This document shows, in pieces, positions 6,333 through 15,655 of a stretch of 52,115 nt of DNA; position 1 is the stretch's first letter; every line of letters begins with the position of its first letter. Location: assembly GCA_949471785.1 (NCBI GenBank), contig CASWRE010000022.1:1-52115 (forward strand). Direction: 5' to 3'. The notes beneath the pieces are model-generated. The model was not told where the DNA came from and did no database searches. It saw only the letters and a program-made list of their open reading frames with translations. The DNA is from an uncultured Lachnospiraceae bacterium. Its GTDB lineage: Bacteria > Bacillota > Clostridia > Lachnospirales > Lachnospiraceae. Made by a program: the position numbers and the translations under genes.

Positions 6333-7068
6333 CCCGGAACCAGTAGGTGTAAAACTGTTCAAAACCCAGGGACTCATAGAGACGGCGGGCGGCCGTATTG
6401 CCCTGTACGACCTGCAGATAGGCCTGGTCGGCGCCCTGGCGCATACCTTCCGCCAGGATACTGCGGCAGATATCCCTGGCATAATGTTTCCGCCGGCAGG
6501 CCGGGTCCACATGGATGGCATAGACGCCGATATAATTCCGGTCCAGAATGCCAAGTCCCGTAGCCGCGAAGCGGCCGTTCTCCTCAATGTGGGCGGCAAT
6601 GGTTATTTTGGGGATGGAGCGGTACATGGAGGGAACGATTTGCCGGTGAACAGGATCGGTGGTTCCCTTCAGATCGAACAGAGAAAAAATCCATGCGGGA
6701 CTGATGGCGTTTTCCAGAATGACCGGAGATTCTACAGGGCCGGGCAGATGTTCCGGGATATGCATGGTCATGACCTCGGTGAGGTGCTCGATGGCGTATT
6801 CCTTCTTATATAATAGGGTGTCAAAATCCCGGGGAACCAGGGGATTGATTTTAAAAATGCAGGGAGTGCCCCAGTTCCGGTAAACAGATTCGCAATAAGC
6901 AATCTTTTCGTGCAGGGGAAGGGCGGAAGGACCGATCTGTTCCACGCTGTTGGTGCGGTGCGTATAAAAATATGAAAAACGGAGTATCCATCCGTCATAG
7001 AGCTCAATCTGATGGGAAGGCCAGGCGTTCAGCGACAGATCTTCAATGATTTTTACTTTGCTGTTCAT
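6295..7068 (-). CDS. GNAT-family N-acetyltransferase
   Basis: 257 residues from ATG 7068, which has AGGAGGA directly upstream; upstream in-frame starts have none. The C-terminal half is a GNAT fold: IGVYAIHVDPACRRKHYARD corresponds to motif A (acetyl-CoA pyrophosphate loop; the usual R/QxxGxG/A appears as RRKHYA, with His in place of the usual Gly), and AYLQVVQGNTAARRLYESLG then FEQFYTYWFRV to motif B. The N-terminal half (WPSHQIELYDGWILRFS) is typical of two-domain GNATs of the Clostridia with unknown substrates. It runs convergent into whiA with a 38-base overlap. Confidence 0.9.
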   Translation of the reverse strand: MNSKVKIIEDLSLNAWPSHQIELYDGWILRFSYFYTHRTNSVEQIGPSALPLHEKIAYCESVYRNWGTPCIFKINPLVPRDFDTLLYKKEYAIEHLTEVMTMHIPEHLPGPVESPVILENAISPAWIFSLFDLKGTTDPVHRQIVPSMYRSIPKITIAAHIEENGRFAATGLGILDRNYIGVYAIHVDPACRRKHYARDICRSILAEGMRQGADQAYLQVVQGNTAARRLYESLGFEQFYTYWFRVSPPCAAAGPSR

Positions 7069-7105
7069 GATTTCCTCCTGGGTATACAAGAATGGCAGAC
7101 AAAAA

Positions 7106-7136
7106 GTAACAGCTCCGCTTTCGGCTTCACTGTTAC
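7106..7136. repeat. GTAAC-family inverted repeat (copy H)
   Basis: GTAACAG (7106-7112) and CTGTTAC (7130-7136) with an inner CCG/CGG stem. On the minus strand it begins GTAACAGTGAAGCCG, identical to a unit inside the large element at 22269-22283. Lies between divergent genes, 38 bases upstream of the acetyltransferase start. Confidence 0.65.
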
Positions 7137-7211
7137 GGCAAAAATCATTATACAAGGGTTCTTCCTTGGGGGCAATAAAAAAATATGTTATGCAATATTT
7201 ATTTAAAAGTG

Positions 7212-7240
7212 TTGCAACTATTTTGTAAAGAGTTTATAAT
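7212..7240 (+). promoter_or_regulatory. Promoter of the gene at 7285
   Basis: -35 TTGCAA (7212-7217), 17-base spacer, -10 TATAAT (7235-7240). Confidence 0.7.
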
Positions 7241-7284
7241 GAAACGTAGAGTTTATATACAAGGGACAATTAAGGAGAAAATAC

Positions 7285-8358
7285 ATGTCCAGAGTTTTGA
7301 AAGTATTGATCAATATTATTCTGGCCTGTACCCTCATATCAGCTGCACTTTTGCTGGTGCCGTCGTTTTTGGGTATAGAAACGATTATTATACAGAACAG
7401 CCGGGTGGAGACGAACCTTGCCGTAGGTTCCGTGACTTACGGGAGGGAACGGCCCGTGGCGGAAGTGAAAGTGGGAGACAGCATCTATGTGGAGAATAAG
7501 GACGGTTCCGAATACCTGTACAAGGTGGACGCCGTGGACGCCGGTACGGGAACGCTGATTATCCGCAACGCGTCGGACAGCAGCGCAGAGTCTGCGGAAA
7601 TGGTGACGGACAAGGCCTGCGTGCGAATCGTTACGATCCCGGTGATCGGTTATCTGGCCGCCATGGCGGGAAGCATCAAGGGATGGATCATCATTGGCCT
7701 TGTCATTCTGCTGCTGATCCTTTTGTTTGTGATCTCCGAGATGTGGGAAAAGGACGCGGAGAGCAGGGAAGAAGACGAGGACACGCACAGAGCGGTCCGG
7801 GAAGATGCCGGGGACCTGAGTCCAAGAAAGAGAAAGAAGCTGGAACAGAAACAGAAAAAGCAGGAGGAGAAAGCTGCGAAGAAAGCAGCTAAGAAAAATA
7901 AAAAAGATCAGAAAGGACAGGATATGGAGGAACCGGAGGTTCGAGGGAGCATGCATTCTGCTGCTGAGACAGAGTCTCCCGCCGCGCTGTTTGAGGCGGC
8001 CAGGGAGGAGATCGCTTCGTCTGTGGCCAGCGCCATGACGGAAGGGGTCGAAGAACCAGAGGCGAAACCGGAGACAGATCCCACGATTGATCTGGAGCGG
8101 CAGATTACAGAAGAGCTGGCCCGCGCGGCCCGTGAGCCGGATTCTGTACAGGAGATGACGGATGATGAAATGGCTGTTGAGCCTGTTGCGTTTGACGCGG
8201 AAGCCGATTCGACGGAGACCGAGTCCCAGGAGATCGTGATTCCCTGCTGTTCTGTAGATGAACTCCTGCGGAAGGCCATACTGGCCGGAGACGAGCCGGA
8301 GATTCTCGAGGATAAAGAGATGGGCATTACATTTCTTGACTATTCGGAAGTACTGTAG
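7285..8358 (+). CDS. Signal-peptidase-like (S26B/SipW fold) membrane protein, likely inactive
   Basis: 357 residues, AAGGAG before the ATG. Residues 1-132 follow the pattern of SipW-type signal peptidases: membrane helix 7-27, VPSFLG, then QNSRVETNLAVGS at the SGSMEPTIPVGS position, VAEVKVGDSIYV for the usual VGDIITF, YLYKVDAV for THRVVEI, and VTIPVIGYL for FSIPYLGYL. A second helix spans about 133-151. Ser39 may remain, but the catalytic His is Tyr79 and the GDAN motif is gone, so peptidase activity is unlikely. The remaining 200 residues are cytoplasmic and highly charged, with a Lys-rich stretch (185-220) and an acidic tail. Role unknown; it sits alone before the ribosomal cluster. Confidence 0.7.
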   Translation: MSRVLKVLINIILACTLISAALLLVPSFLGIETIIIQNSRVETNLAVGSVTYGRERPVAEVKVGDSIYVENKDGSEYLYKVDAVDAGTGTLIIRNASDSSAESAEMVTDKACVRIVTIPVIGYLAAMAGSIKGWIIIGLVILLLILLFVISEMWEKDAESREEDEDTHRAVREDAGDLSPRKRKKLEQKQKKQEEKAAKKAAKKNKKDQKGQDMEEPEVRGSMHSAAETESPAALFEAAREEIASSVASAMTEGVEEPEAKPETDPTIDLERQITEELARAAREPDSVQEMTDDEMAVEPVAFDAEADSTETESQEIVIPCCSVDELLRKAILAGDEPEILEDKEMGITFLDYSEVL

Positions 8359-8396
8359 ATCTGCTGATTGTATGGAAAAAAGAACAAAAATTTCCT

Positions 8397-8426
8397 GAAA
8401 GCCCTTGCATTGCCAGGGGCTTTTTT
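8397..8426 (+). terminator. Terminator of the gene at 7285
   Basis: AAAGCCC pairs with GGGCTTT around TTGCATTGCCA, followed by a T-run. The loop and T-run are also part of the next promoter. Confidence 0.7.
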
Positions 8427-8433
8427 GTATAAT
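8405..8433 (+). promoter_or_regulatory. S10-operon promoter overlapping the upstream terminator
   Basis: -35 TTGCAT (8405-8410), 17-base spacer, perfect -10 TATAAT (8428-8433). The -35 lies in the terminator loop and the terminator T-run fills the spacer. Confidence 0.7.
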
Positions 8434-8439
8434 GGCAAA

Positions 8440-8665
8440 TGCTGTGACATTGATAGCGATGAAGCGCGAGGTTGCTGCCTGCAGGCAGGTTTTCCGTGGA
8501 GCGAATGTCAAGTTCGAGATAACTGACGGCAAGTCACTGTACAGAATAAAAAATGTCCATGAATAAATGGAAACGCCGTGTGTAAATCACAGGGACACAC
8601 ACGGAGAAGTTGTACAGTCACCGCTTGTCGTACTCAAAAAGTGCGAAAAGGAGGCGGCTTTTTTT
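8440..8665 (+). promoter_or_regulatory. Structured 5' leader of the S10 operon
   Basis: About 225 nt without an ORF, with nested pairings: TGACATT (8445-8451) with AATGTCA (8504-8510) enclosing the palindromic hairpin CTGCCTGCAGGCAG (8475-8488); ACTGTACA (8536-8543) with TGTACAGT (8611-8618) enclosing TCCAT/ATGGA (8556-8571) and CCGTGTGT/ACACACGG (8576-8604). AAGGAGG for rpsJ follows at about 8648. Leaders of this kind are known to bind an operon-encoded ribosomal protein; that this one does so is inference. Confidence 0.6.
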
Positions 8666-8983
8666 ATGGCAAAGCAAGTAATGAGAATCACACTCAAGGC
8701 GTATGATCATCAGTTGGTGGATGCATCTGCGGCAAAAATCATCGAAACTGTGAAGAAGAACGGATCTGTGGTGAGCGGTCCCGTACCCCTTCCCACCAAA
8801 AAGGAAGTAGTCACGATCCTGCGGGCCGTGCATAAGTACAAAGATTCCCGCGAGCAGTTCGAGCAGAGGACTCATAAGAGGCTGATCGATATCATCACAC
8901 CCACCCAGAAGACGGTGGACGCTCTGTCCAGGCTGGAGATGCCGGCAGGCGTATATATTGATATCAAGATGAAGCAGAAATGA
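8666..8983 (+). CDS. rpsJ: 30S ribosomal protein S10
   Basis: 105 residues from ATG 8666 ([20 protein letters not shown]), AAGGAGG 11 bases upstream. The conserved [10 protein letters not shown] loop and [21 protein letters not shown] match S10, which sits in the 30S head and also serves as NusE in antitermination. First gene of the S10 operon, preceded by the structured leader. Confidence 0.98.
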   Translation: MAKQVMRITLKAYDHQLVDASAAKIIETVKKNGSVVSGPVPLPTKKEVVTILRAVHKYKDSREQFEQRTHKRLIDIITPTQKTVDALSRLEMPAGVYIDIKMKQK

Positions 8984-8990
8984 GCAAGGA

Positions 8991-9017
8991 GTAACTGTGA
9001 AGACGCTGAACGGTTAC
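8991..9017. repeat. GTAAC-family inverted repeat (copy A)
   Basis: Starts GTAACTGTGAAGAC and ends CTGAACGGTTAC; differs in only two positions from copy C at 12068. A further GGTAAC follows at 9024. Confidence 0.65.
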
Positions 9018-9092
9018 AAAAAAGGTAACAATCCTGAAGGGTTTGATATAGAAGTAATGAACTACATTTTCATTCCACTTATGTCGGCTGTT

Positions 9093-9120
9093 CTAGGATG
9101 ATCGCGCGAGCGATCCGCTG
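9093..9120 (+). repeat. Hairpin in rpsJ-rplC spacer
   Basis: GATCGC-GCGA-GCGATC forms a perfect 6-bp tetraloop hairpin about 25-45 bases before rplC, in an otherwise gene-free 160-base spacer. Confidence 0.4.
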
Positions 9121-9143
9121 TAGATTAACAGGAGGTAATAAGA

Positions 9144-9779
9144 ATGAAGAAAGCTATCTTGGCTACGAAAGTCGGAATGACTCAAATCTTCAATGATGAC
9201 GGAGTGCTGACTCCGGTGACGGTGCTGCAGGCGGGCCCGGTGGTTGTGACCCAGGTGAAGACCGAGGAGAACGACGGTTACAGCGCAGTGCAGGTGGGTT
9301 TTATTGACAAGAGAGAAAAGCTGGTAAACAAGCCGATGAAGGGCCAGTTTGACAAGGTGGGCGTGTCCTATAAGAGATATGTTCGCGAGCTGAAACTGGA
9401 GGATGCGGAAAGCTATGAACCCGGTCAGGAAATCAAGGTCGACGTGTTTGAGGCCGGAGATAAGATCGACGCATCGGCCATCTCCAAGGGAAAAGGATTC
9501 CAGGGCGCGATCCGCAGGCATGGCCTCCACAGGGGACCCATGGCCCACGGTTCCAAGTATCATCGTCATGCCGGTTCCAACGGCGCGTGTTCCGATCCCA
9601 GCCGTGTATTCAAGGGAAAGAAGATGCCGGGTCATATGGGAAACAAGAAAGTTACCGTACAGAATCTGGAAATCGTGAGAGTGGATACAGAGAATAATCT
9701 GCTTCTGGTGAAGGGCGCCGTACCGGGCCCGAGGAAGGGATTAGTGACTATAAAAGAAACTGTTAAATCCGGTAAATAA
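9144..9779 (+). CDS. rplC: 50S ribosomal protein L3
   Basis: 211 residues, AGGAGG upstream. Starts [20 protein letters not shown], with [20 protein letters not shown] and [20 protein letters not shown], the loop that reaches the peptidyl transferase centre. L3 is an early assembly protein of the 50S subunit. Separated from rpsJ by 160 bases that hold a GTAAC repeat. Confidence 0.98.
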   Translation: MKKAILATKVGMTQIFNDDGVLTPVTVLQAGPVVVTQVKTEENDGYSAVQVGFIDKREKLVNKPMKGQFDKVGVSYKRYVRELKLEDAESYEPGQEIKVDVFEAGDKIDASAISKGKGFQGAIRRHGLHRGPMAHGSKYHRHAGSNGACSDPSRVFKGKKMPGHMGNKKVTVQNLEIVRVDTENNLLLVKGAVPGPRKGLVTIKETVKSGK

Positions 9780-9808
9780 GTTTTTTACGGGAAAGGAGGA
9801 GCTTACAG

Positions 9809-10429
9809 ATGGCAAACGTATCTGTTTTTAATATGGAAGGAAACGAAGTCGGAACGATGGAGCTTTCGGATGCCGTTTTCGGTGTGGAAATCAACGAAAA
9901 TCTGGTGCATCAGGCAGTGGTTCTGAGACTGGCAAATGAGCGCCAGGGCACACAGAAAGCCAGAACCCGCTCGGAAGTAAGCGGAGGCGGCAAAAAGCCC
10001 TGGAGACAGAAAGGGACCGGCCATGCAAGGCAGGGCTCAACAAGGGCTCCCCAGTGGAAGGGCGGCGGCGTTGTGTTCGCCCCGGTTCCGAGGGATTATT
10101 CCTTTAAGATGAATAAGAAAGAGAAAAGGGCCGCTCTGAAGTCTGCGCTGACCGCCAAAGTTCAGGAGCAGAAGATCGTCGTTCTTGACGAGCTGAAACT
10201 GGATGCGATCAAGACAAAGGATTTCAAGAGGGTGATGGATAACCTGAAAGTAGAGAACGCCCTGGTAGTGACGGCCGAGCAGGATCAGAATGTTGTAATG
10301 TCCGCGAAGAACATTCCTCATGTGGCTACCAGCGTCGCGTCAAACATTAACGTGTACGACGTTATGAAACACAAGAACCTGGTAGTTACCAAGGCTGCCG
10401 TGGCATCGATTGAGGAGGTGTTTGCATAA
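9809..10429 (+). CDS. rplD: 50S ribosomal protein L4
   Basis: 206 residues, AAAGGAGG upstream. VSGGGKKPWRQKGTGHARQG and STRAPQWKGGGVVFAPVPRD are the exit-tunnel loop of L4. In E. coli L4 represses the S10 operon (established); whether it does here is open. Stop and rplW start overlap by one base (TAATG). Confidence 0.98.
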   Translation: MANVSVFNMEGNEVGTMELSDAVFGVEINENLVHQAVVLRLANERQGTQKARTRSEVSGGGKKPWRQKGTGHARQGSTRAPQWKGGGVVFAPVPRDYSFKMNKKEKRAALKSALTAKVQEQKIVVLDELKLDAIKTKDFKRVMDNLKVENALVVTAEQDQNVVMSAKNIPHVATSVASNINVYDVMKHKNLVVTKAAVASIEEVFA

Positions 10430-10728
10430 TGGCTGATCTGAAATATTATGACGTAATCCAGAAACCGATCGTTACCGAGAAGAGCATGGAACTGATGGGC
10501 GAGAAGGTATACACCTTCCAGGTACATCCGGAATCCACCAAGCCGATGATTAAAGAGGCTGTGGAGAAGATGTTTGAGGGAACGAAGGTGAGGCGTGTCA
10601 ACACCATGAACTGTCCGGGCAAGAAAAAACGCCGCGGCACGGTGGTGGGCAGAACCGCAAAGACGAAAAAAGCGATGGTTTTCCTGACTGAGGACAGCAA
10701 GGAAATCGAGATTTTCGAGGGATTATAA
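10429..10728 (+). CDS. rplW: 50S ribosomal protein L23
   Basis: 99 residues: DVIQKPIVTEKSMELMGEKV, VRRVNTMNCPGKKKRRGTVV. L23 lies at the exit tunnel and docks trigger factor and SRP. Translationally coupled to rplD through a one-base overlap; GAGGTG in the end of rplD serves as the ribosome binding site. Confidence 0.97.
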   Translation: MADLKYYDVIQKPIVTEKSMELMGEKVYTFQVHPESTKPMIKEAVEKMFEGTKVRRVNTMNCPGKKKRRGTVVGRTAKTKKAMVFLTEDSKEIEIFEGL

Positions 10729-10740
10729 AGATCAAACCAG

Positions 10741-10803
10741 GGTAACTGTTCCGTGCAGGTCGAAACGCCTGTCGACGAGATCGTAAGAGCACGGGATAGT
10801 TAC
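10741..10803. repeat. GTAAC-family inverted repeat (copy B)
   Basis: GGTAACTGTTCCGTGC (10741-10756) pairs imperfectly with GCACGGGATAGTTAC (10789-10803). ACCAGG stands on both sides, next to each end, possibly a target-site duplication. Confidence 0.6.
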
Positions 10804-10871
10804 GAACCAGGAAAAAATGACTCGATATCTGGTTCATCAAATACGCACAGGCGTAAATGAAAGGAGACAAC

Positions 10872-11720
10872 ATGGGAATAAAGACATATAAGCCGTATAC
10901 CCCTTCCAGAAGGCATATGACAGGCTCTGATTTCTCTGAGATTACCACAAACAGACCGGAGAAATCCTTGGTCGTGTCCCTGAAGAAGAATTCCGGAAGG
11001 AATAATCAGGGTAAGATCACCGTGAGACATCACGGCGGCGGAAACAGAAGGAAATATAGACTGATTGATTTTAAGAGAAATAAAAAGGACGGCATTCCGG
11101 CCACGGTAAAGACTATCGAGTATGATCCGAACCGTTCGGCCAATATTGCGCTGATCTGCTATGCGGACGGTGAGAAAGCCTATATTCTGGCTCCTGAAGG
11201 GCTGAAGGTGGGGATGAAAGTGATGAGCGGCATTCATGCGGAGATCCGCCCGGGCAATTGTCTGCCCCTGTCCGAGATTCCGGTAGGTACCATGATTCAC
11301 AACATTGAGCTGAATCCGGGCCGCGGCGGCCAGATGGTACGCGCTGCCGGAAACGGCGCGCAGCTCATGGCTAAGGAAGGAAAATACGCTACGCTGCGTC
11401 TTCCCTCCGGAGAGATGAGGCTTGTGCCGATCGTGTGCCGCGCCACCGTCGGTGTGGTGGGTAACGGCGATCACAACCTGATCAATATCGGTAAAGCCGG
11501 GCGCAAACGCCATATGGGAATCCGTCCGACGGTACGCGGTTCCGTTATGAATCCGAATGACCATCCGCATGGCGGCGGCGAGGGACGCGCTCCGATCGGC
11601 CGTCCCGGTCCGTGTACTCCGTGGGGCAAGCCGGCTCTGGGTCTGAAGACCAGGAACAAGCATAAGAAGTCCAACAAGTATATCATTAGAAGAAGAGACG
11701 GTAGAGCTTTAAACAAATAA
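10872..11720 (+). CDS. rplB: 50S ribosomal protein L2
   Basis: 282 residues from ATG 10872 ([20 protein letters not shown]) with AAAGGAG upstream. [17 protein letters not shown] of L2 appears as [20 protein letters not shown], including the conserved His needed for peptidyl transferase function. Preceded by a 143-base spacer holding GTAAC copy B. Confidence 0.98.
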   Translation: MGIKTYKPYTPSRRHMTGSDFSEITTNRPEKSLVVSLKKNSGRNNQGKITVRHHGGGNRRKYRLIDFKRNKKDGIPATVKTIEYDPNRSANIALICYADGEKAYILAPEGLKVGMKVMSGIHAEIRPGNCLPLSEIPVGTMIHNIELNPGRGGQMVRAAGNGAQLMAKEGKYATLRLPSGEMRLVPIVCRATVGVVGNGDHNLINIGKAGRKRHMGIRPTVRGSVMNPNDHPHGGGEGRAPIGRPGPCTPWGKPALGLKTRNKHKKSNKYIIRRRDGRALNK

Positions 11721-11734
11721 GGAGGTAAATACGG

Positions 11735-12019
11735 ATGTCACGTTCATTGAAAAAAGGACCCTTCGCTGACAAGAGCCTGTTGAAGAAAGTAGACGCTCTG
11801 AATGAATCGGGTGCAAAGACGGTTATCAAGACATGGTCCCGCCGGTCCACCATATTTCCCAGTTTTGTGGGACATACATTTGCAGTCCATGACGGGAGAA
11901 GGCATGTGCCGGTATACGTAACAGAGGATATGGTAGGCCATAAGCTGGGCGAGTTCGTAACGACCAGAACCTACAGGGGACACGGCAAGGACGAGAAGAA
12001 GAGCGGTGTCCGCAGATAA
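11735..12019 (+). CDS. rpsS: 30S ribosomal protein S19
   Basis: 94 residues: [40 protein letters not shown] and [20 protein letters not shown]. 30S head protein paired with S13. AAGGAGG 8 bases upstream. Confidence 0.98.
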   Translation: MSRSLKKGPFADKSLLKKVDALNESGAKTVIKTWSRRSTIFPSFVGHTFAVHDGRRHVPVYVTEDMVGHKLGEFVTTRTYRGHGKDEKKSGVRR

Positions 12020-12067
12020 GATATATATTTTCACAGGCGCCCTTTTGCGGCGTCTGTAGAAAATCCC

Positions 12068-12094
12068 GTAACCGTGAAGACACTGAACGGTTAC
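12068..12094. repeat. GTAAC-family inverted repeat (copy C)
   Basis: GTAACCGTGAAG ... CTGAACGGTTAC, 25 of 27 bases identical to copy A (8991). In the 160-base rpsS-rplV spacer, 3' of an imperfect hairpin ACAGGCGCC/GGCGTCTGT at about 12035-12059. Confidence 0.7.
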
Positions 12095-12179
12095 AGACTC
12101 TCTCCCGGGGACGGGGCCAAAGAGAGACCTGACGGTAAAGGAGTGGCTGGTAAGCCAACAATGAAAGGAGGATTTATCC

Positions 12180-12566
12180 ATGGCAAAAGGACATAGATCC
12201 CAGATAAAGAGAGCCAGAAATGCCGAGAAGGATACAAGGCCGTCCGCAAAGCTTTCCTATGCGCGCGTGTCTGTCCAGAAGGCATGTTATGTATTAGACA
12301 GTATCAGAGGGAAGGACGTGCAGAGCGCGCTCGGCATCCTGACCTACAATCCCAGATATGCTTCCACTTTGGTCAAAAAGCTGCTGGAATCCGCCATTGC
12401 CAATGCGGAAAACAATAACGGTATGAGCGCCGAGAATCTTTACATCGCTGAGTGCTATGCCAACAAAGCGCCGACAATGAAGAGGATCAAACCGAGAGCA
12501 CAGGGCAGGGCTTACAGGATTGAGAAGAGAACAAGCCATATCTCTATTGTGCTGGATGAAAGATAA
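12180..12566 (+). CDS. rplV: 50S ribosomal protein L22
   Basis: 128 residues, AAAGGAGG upstream. [20 protein letters not shown] and [20 protein letters not shown], with [20 protein letters not shown] as the tunnel beta-hairpin targeted by macrolide resistance changes. Confidence 0.97.
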   Translation: MAKGHRSQIKRARNAEKDTRPSAKLSYARVSVQKACYVLDSIRGKDVQSALGILTYNPRYASTLVKKLLESAIANAENNNGMSAENLYIAECYANKAPTMKRIKPRAQGRAYRIEKRTSHISIVLDER

Positions 12567-12577
12567 GGAGGAAGATC

Positions 12578-13234
12578 ATGGGACAGAAAGTAAATCCGCA
12601 TGGACTCAGAGTCGGTATCATTAAGGACTGGGATTCCAGATGGTACGCGGAAGGCGAGTTTGCCGACTATTTAGTGGAAGATTATAATATCAGAAAATTC
12701 CTGAAAAAGAAACTGTACAGCTCCGGTGTTTCCAAAATCGAAATCGAGCGCGCGTCTGATCGTGTGAAAGTCATCCTGTATACCGCAAAGCCGGGCGTGG
12801 TGATCGGCAAGGGCGGCGCTGAGATTGAAAAAGTGAAAAAAGAGATGCAGAAGCTGACCGAGAAAAAGCTGGTGGTCGATATCAAGGAGGTCAAGAGACC
12901 GGACCGCGACGCCCAGCTGGTGGCAGAGAATATTGCTCTGCAGCTGGAGAACCGTATTTCTTTCCGCCGCGCCATGAAATCCTGTATGTCCAGGACCATG
13001 AAGGCCGGCGCCAAGGGAATCAAGACCTGTGTGGCCGGACGTCTGGGCGGCGCCGATATGGCCCGTACCGAGTTCTACAGCGAGGGAACGATTCCGCTGC
13101 AGACACTGAGAGCAGATATTGATTATGGTTTCGCAGAAGCAGACACACAGTACGGAAAAGTTGGTGTTAAGACCTGGATCTACAACGGTGAAGTACTTCC
13201 AACCAAAGCTGTCAAGGAAGGGAGCGATAGATAA
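12578..13234 (+). CDS. rpsC: 30S ribosomal protein S3
   Basis: 218 residues. [20 protein letters not shown], then a KH domain with [20 protein letters not shown], then the C-terminal domain [20 protein letters not shown]. Forms the mRNA entry site with S4 and S5. AAGGAGG upstream. Confidence 0.98.
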   Translation: MGQKVNPHGLRVGIIKDWDSRWYAEGEFADYLVEDYNIRKFLKKKLYSSGVSKIEIERASDRVKVILYTAKPGVVIGKGGAEIEKVKKEMQKLTEKKLVVDIKEVKRPDRDAQLVAENIALQLENRISFRRAMKSCMSRTMKAGAKGIKTCVAGRLGGADMARTEFYSEGTIPLQTLRADIDYGFAEADTQYGKVGVKTWIYNGEVLPTKAVKEGSDR

Positions 13235-13236
13235 TT

Positions 13237-13674
13237 ATGTTAATGCCGAAAAGAGTAAAACATCGTAAACAGTTCCGCGGCTCCATGAGAGGTAAGGCAC
13301 TGCGCGGAAACAAGATTAACTATGGCGAATACGGCCTGGTGGCTACCGAGCCCTGCTGGATCAAATCCAATCAGATCGAGGCAGCCCGTGTGGCCATGAC
13401 CCGTTATATCAAACGTGGCGGTAAAGTATGGATCAAGATATTCCCGGATAAACCGGTAACGGCCAAACCTGCCGAGACTCGTATGGGTTCCGGAAAGGGC
13501 AGCCTGGAGTACTGGGTTGCGGTGGTAAAACCGGGCCGCGTAATGTTCGAAATCAGCGGTGTACCCGAGGAAACGGCAAAAGAGGCGCTGCGTCTTGCCA
13601 TGCATAAATTGCCCTGCAAGTGCAAGATTGCTTCCCGTGCAGATTTAGAAGGCGGTGATAACAGTGAAAATTAA
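13237..13674 (+). CDS. rplP: 50S ribosomal protein L16
   Basis: 145 residues: [40 protein letters not shown]. The start two codons earlier than MPKRVK fits the Clostridial form. L16 shapes the tRNA A-site region of the 50S. Its 3' end overlaps the rpmC start. Confidence 0.97.
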   Translation: MLMPKRVKHRKQFRGSMRGKALRGNKINYGEYGLVATEPCWIKSNQIEAARVAMTRYIKRGGKVWIKIFPDKPVTAKPAETRMGSGKGSLEYWVAVVKPGRVMFEISGVPEETAKEALRLAMHKLPCKCKIASRADLEGGDNSEN

Positions 13675-13873
13675 GAATTATGTAGAAGAATTAAAGGCTA
13701 AATCGGTTGCTGAGTTACAGGAAGAATTGGTGGCTGCCAAGAAAGAACTTTTTAACCTGAGATTCCAGAATGCTACTAATCAGCTGGAAAACACAAGTCG
13801 TATCAGAGAAGTTCGCAAGAATATCGCAAGAATCCAGACAATAATCGCCCAGAAAGATCAGGCAGCCCAGTGA
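13664..13873 (+). CDS. rpmC: 50S ribosomal protein L29
   Basis: 69 residues from GTG 13664 ([20 protein letters not shown]), ending in [20 protein letters not shown] three codons earlier (13655) is an alternative. Overlaps rplP by 11 bases, so translation is probably coupled. Confidence 0.95.
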   Translation: MKIKNYVEELKAKSVAELQEELVAAKKELFNLRFQNATNQLENTSRIREVRKNIARIQTIIAQKDQAAQ

Positions 13874-13890
13874 GAAAGGAGAATCTGACC

Positions 13891-14145
13891 GTGGAAAGAA
13901 ATCTTAGAAAAACACGTGTTGGTAAAGTGACCAGCAACAGAATGGATAAGACCATTGTTGTTGCCATCGAGGATCATGTAAAACATCCTCTGTATAAAAA
14001 GATCGTGAAAAAGACCTATAAGCTGAAAGCCCATGACGAAAACAATGAGTGCAGCATCGGTGATACCGTGAAGGTTATGGAGACCAGGCCGCTGTCAAAG
14101 GACAAGAGATGGAGACTGGTGGAGATCGTTGAAAAAGTGAAATAA
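13891..14145 (+). CDS. rpsQ: 30S ribosomal protein S17
   Basis: 84 residues from GTG 13891 ([20 protein letters not shown]), AAAGGAG 8 bases upstream; a GTG at 13870 overlapping rpmC is less likely. OB-fold protein of 30S body. Confidence 0.96.
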   Translation: MERNLRKTRVGKVTSNRMDKTIVVAIEDHVKHPLYKKIVKKTYKLKAHDENNECSIGDTVKVMETRPLSKDKRWRLVEIVEKVK

Positions 14146-14178
14146 GTAAGACGTTGACGAACAAGGAGGAATACCGGC

Positions 14179-14547
14179 ATGATTCAGCAGGAAAGCAGAT
14201 TAAAGGTTGCTGATAATACAGGTGCAAAAGAAATTCTGTGTATCCGCGTTATGGGCGGTTCTACAAGAAGATATGCGCGTATCGGTGATGTGATCGTTGC
14301 CACTGTTAAAGATGCAACGCCAGGCGGCGTTGTCAAAAAGGGCGACGTGGTCAAGGCTGTTGTGGTCCGTACCGTGAAGGGTGCGCGCCGTAAAGACGGT
14401 TCATACATCCGTTTCGATGAGAATGCAGCTGTTATTATCAAAGATGACAAGACCCCGAGAGGAACCCGTATCTTTGGGCCAGTTGCAAGAGAGCTTCGTG
14501 ATAAACAGTTTATGAAGATTGTTTCGCTGGCTCCCGAAGTATTATAA
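14179..14547 (+). CDS. rplN: 50S ribosomal protein L14
   Basis: 122 residues, AAGGAGG upstream. [34 protein letters not shown]. Forms an inter-subunit bridge and binds RsfS in the family. First gene of the classical spc part. Confidence 0.98.
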   Translation: MIQQESRLKVADNTGAKEILCIRVMGGSTRRYARIGDVIVATVKDATPGGVVKKGDVVKAVVVRTVKGARRKDGSYIRFDENAAVIIKDDKTPRGTRIFGPVARELRDKQFMKIVSLAPEVL

Positions 14548-14559
14548 GGAGGTACCGCA

Positions 14560-14862
14560 ATGAAGATCAAGACAGGTGATACCGTAAAAGTGATCGCTGG
14601 TAAAGATAAAGACAAAGAAGGCAAGATCCTTTCTGTGGACAGGAAAACCGGCCGTGTGATCGTTGAGGGTATTAACATGGTGACCAAGCACGCGAAACCG
14701 TCTGCAGCCAACCAGCAGGGCGGCATCGTGAACAGGGAAGCCCCTATCGACGCGTCCAATGTGATGTATGTGCACAAGGGAAGAGCCACCCGCCTCGGTT
14801 ACAGGGTAGAAGACGGCAAAAAAGTGCGTGTTGCGAAGTCAACCGGTGAAGCAATCGATTAA
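14560..14862 (+). CDS. rplX: 50S ribosomal protein L24
   Basis: 100 residues: [20 protein letters not shown] is the KOW motif, followed by [20 protein letters not shown]. Assembly initiator of the 50S subunit. AAGGAGG 7 bases before ATG. Confidence 0.97.
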   Translation: MKIKTGDTVKVIAGKDKDKEGKILSVDRKTGRVIVEGINMVTKHAKPSAANQQGGIVNREAPIDASNVMYVHKGRATRLGYRVEDGKKVRVAKSTGEAID

Positions 14863-14885
14863 ACAGGAGAGGAGGCTGAAAAATC

Positions 14886-15425
14886 GTGAGTAGATTAAGA
14901 GAAATATACGATCATGAGATCGTTGACGCGATGACTAAAAAATTCGGATATAAAAATGTCATGGAAGTGCCGAAGCTCGTTAAAATCGTAGTGAACATGG
15001 GTGTTGGCGAAGCAAAGGAAAATGTAAAGCTTTTGGACGCCGCCGCGAGCGACATGCAGATCATCACCGGCCAGAAGCCGATCATTACCAAGGCAAAGAA
15101 ATCCGTGGCAAGTTTTAAGATCAGAGAGAACATGCCCATCGGGTGTAAAGTGACCCTCCGCGGCGAGAAGATGTATGAGTTTGCGGATCGTCTGATCAAT
15201 CTGGCGCTGCCCCGGGTGCGTGACTTCCGCGGCGTAAATCCCAATGCTTTCGACGGCAGAGGCAACTATGCTCTGGGTATTAAGGAACAGCTGATTTTCC
15301 CGGAGATTGAGTATGATAAGGTAGACAAGGTCAGAGGTATGGACGTTATCTTTGTTACAACGGCCAGAACCGATGAGGAAGCCCGTGAGTTACTGAGATT
15401 ATTCAATATGCCATTCGCGAAGTAA
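14886..15425 (+). CDS. rplE: 50S ribosomal protein L5
   Basis: 179 residues, GTG start ([20 protein letters not shown]) with GGAGAGGAGG upstream. [20 protein letters not shown] and [13 protein letters not shown] [20 protein letters not shown]. Binds 5S rRNA. Confidence 0.98.
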   Translation: MSRLREIYDHEIVDAMTKKFGYKNVMEVPKLVKIVVNMGVGEAKENVKLLDAAASDMQIITGQKPIITKAKKSVASFKIRENMPIGCKVTLRGEKMYEFADRLINLALPRVRDFRGVNPNAFDGRGNYALGIKEQLIFPEIEYDKVDKVRGMDVIFVTTARTDEEARELLRLFNMPFAK

Positions 15426-15440
15426 TAGAGGAGGAAGATC

Positions 15441-15626
15441 ATGGCTAAGACTTCAATGAAAATCAAACAGCAGCGCAAACAGAAATTCTCCACGAGAGAA
15501 TATACCCGTTGCAAGATCTGCGGCCGTCCCCATTCCGTGCTGAGAAAATACGGCGTGTGCAGAGTGTGCTTCCGTGAACTGGCTTACAAAGGACAGATTC
15601 CCGGTGTGAAAAAAGCAAGCTGGTAA
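15441..15626 (+). CDS. rpsZ: 30S ribosomal protein S14, zinc type
   Basis: 61 residues with CKIC (about 24-27) and CRVC (40-43), the zinc-binding form common in Gram-positives. [20 protein letters not shown] start with GAGGAGG upstream. Short S14 without the longer zinc-free N-terminal part. Confidence 0.97.
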   Translation: MAKTSMKIKQQRKQKFSTREYTRCKICGRPHSVLRKYGVCRVCFRELAYKGQIPGVKKASW

Positions 15627-15655
15627 AATGGTAGAACAGAGAGGAGGCAATTCAA

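Noticed and set aside
7339..8532. A 397-codon minus-strand frame opposite the SipW-like gene
   Set aside because: Low-complexity mirror of the Lys/Glu-rich tail; no start signal, and the plus-strand gene has a promoter, ribosome binding site and terminator.
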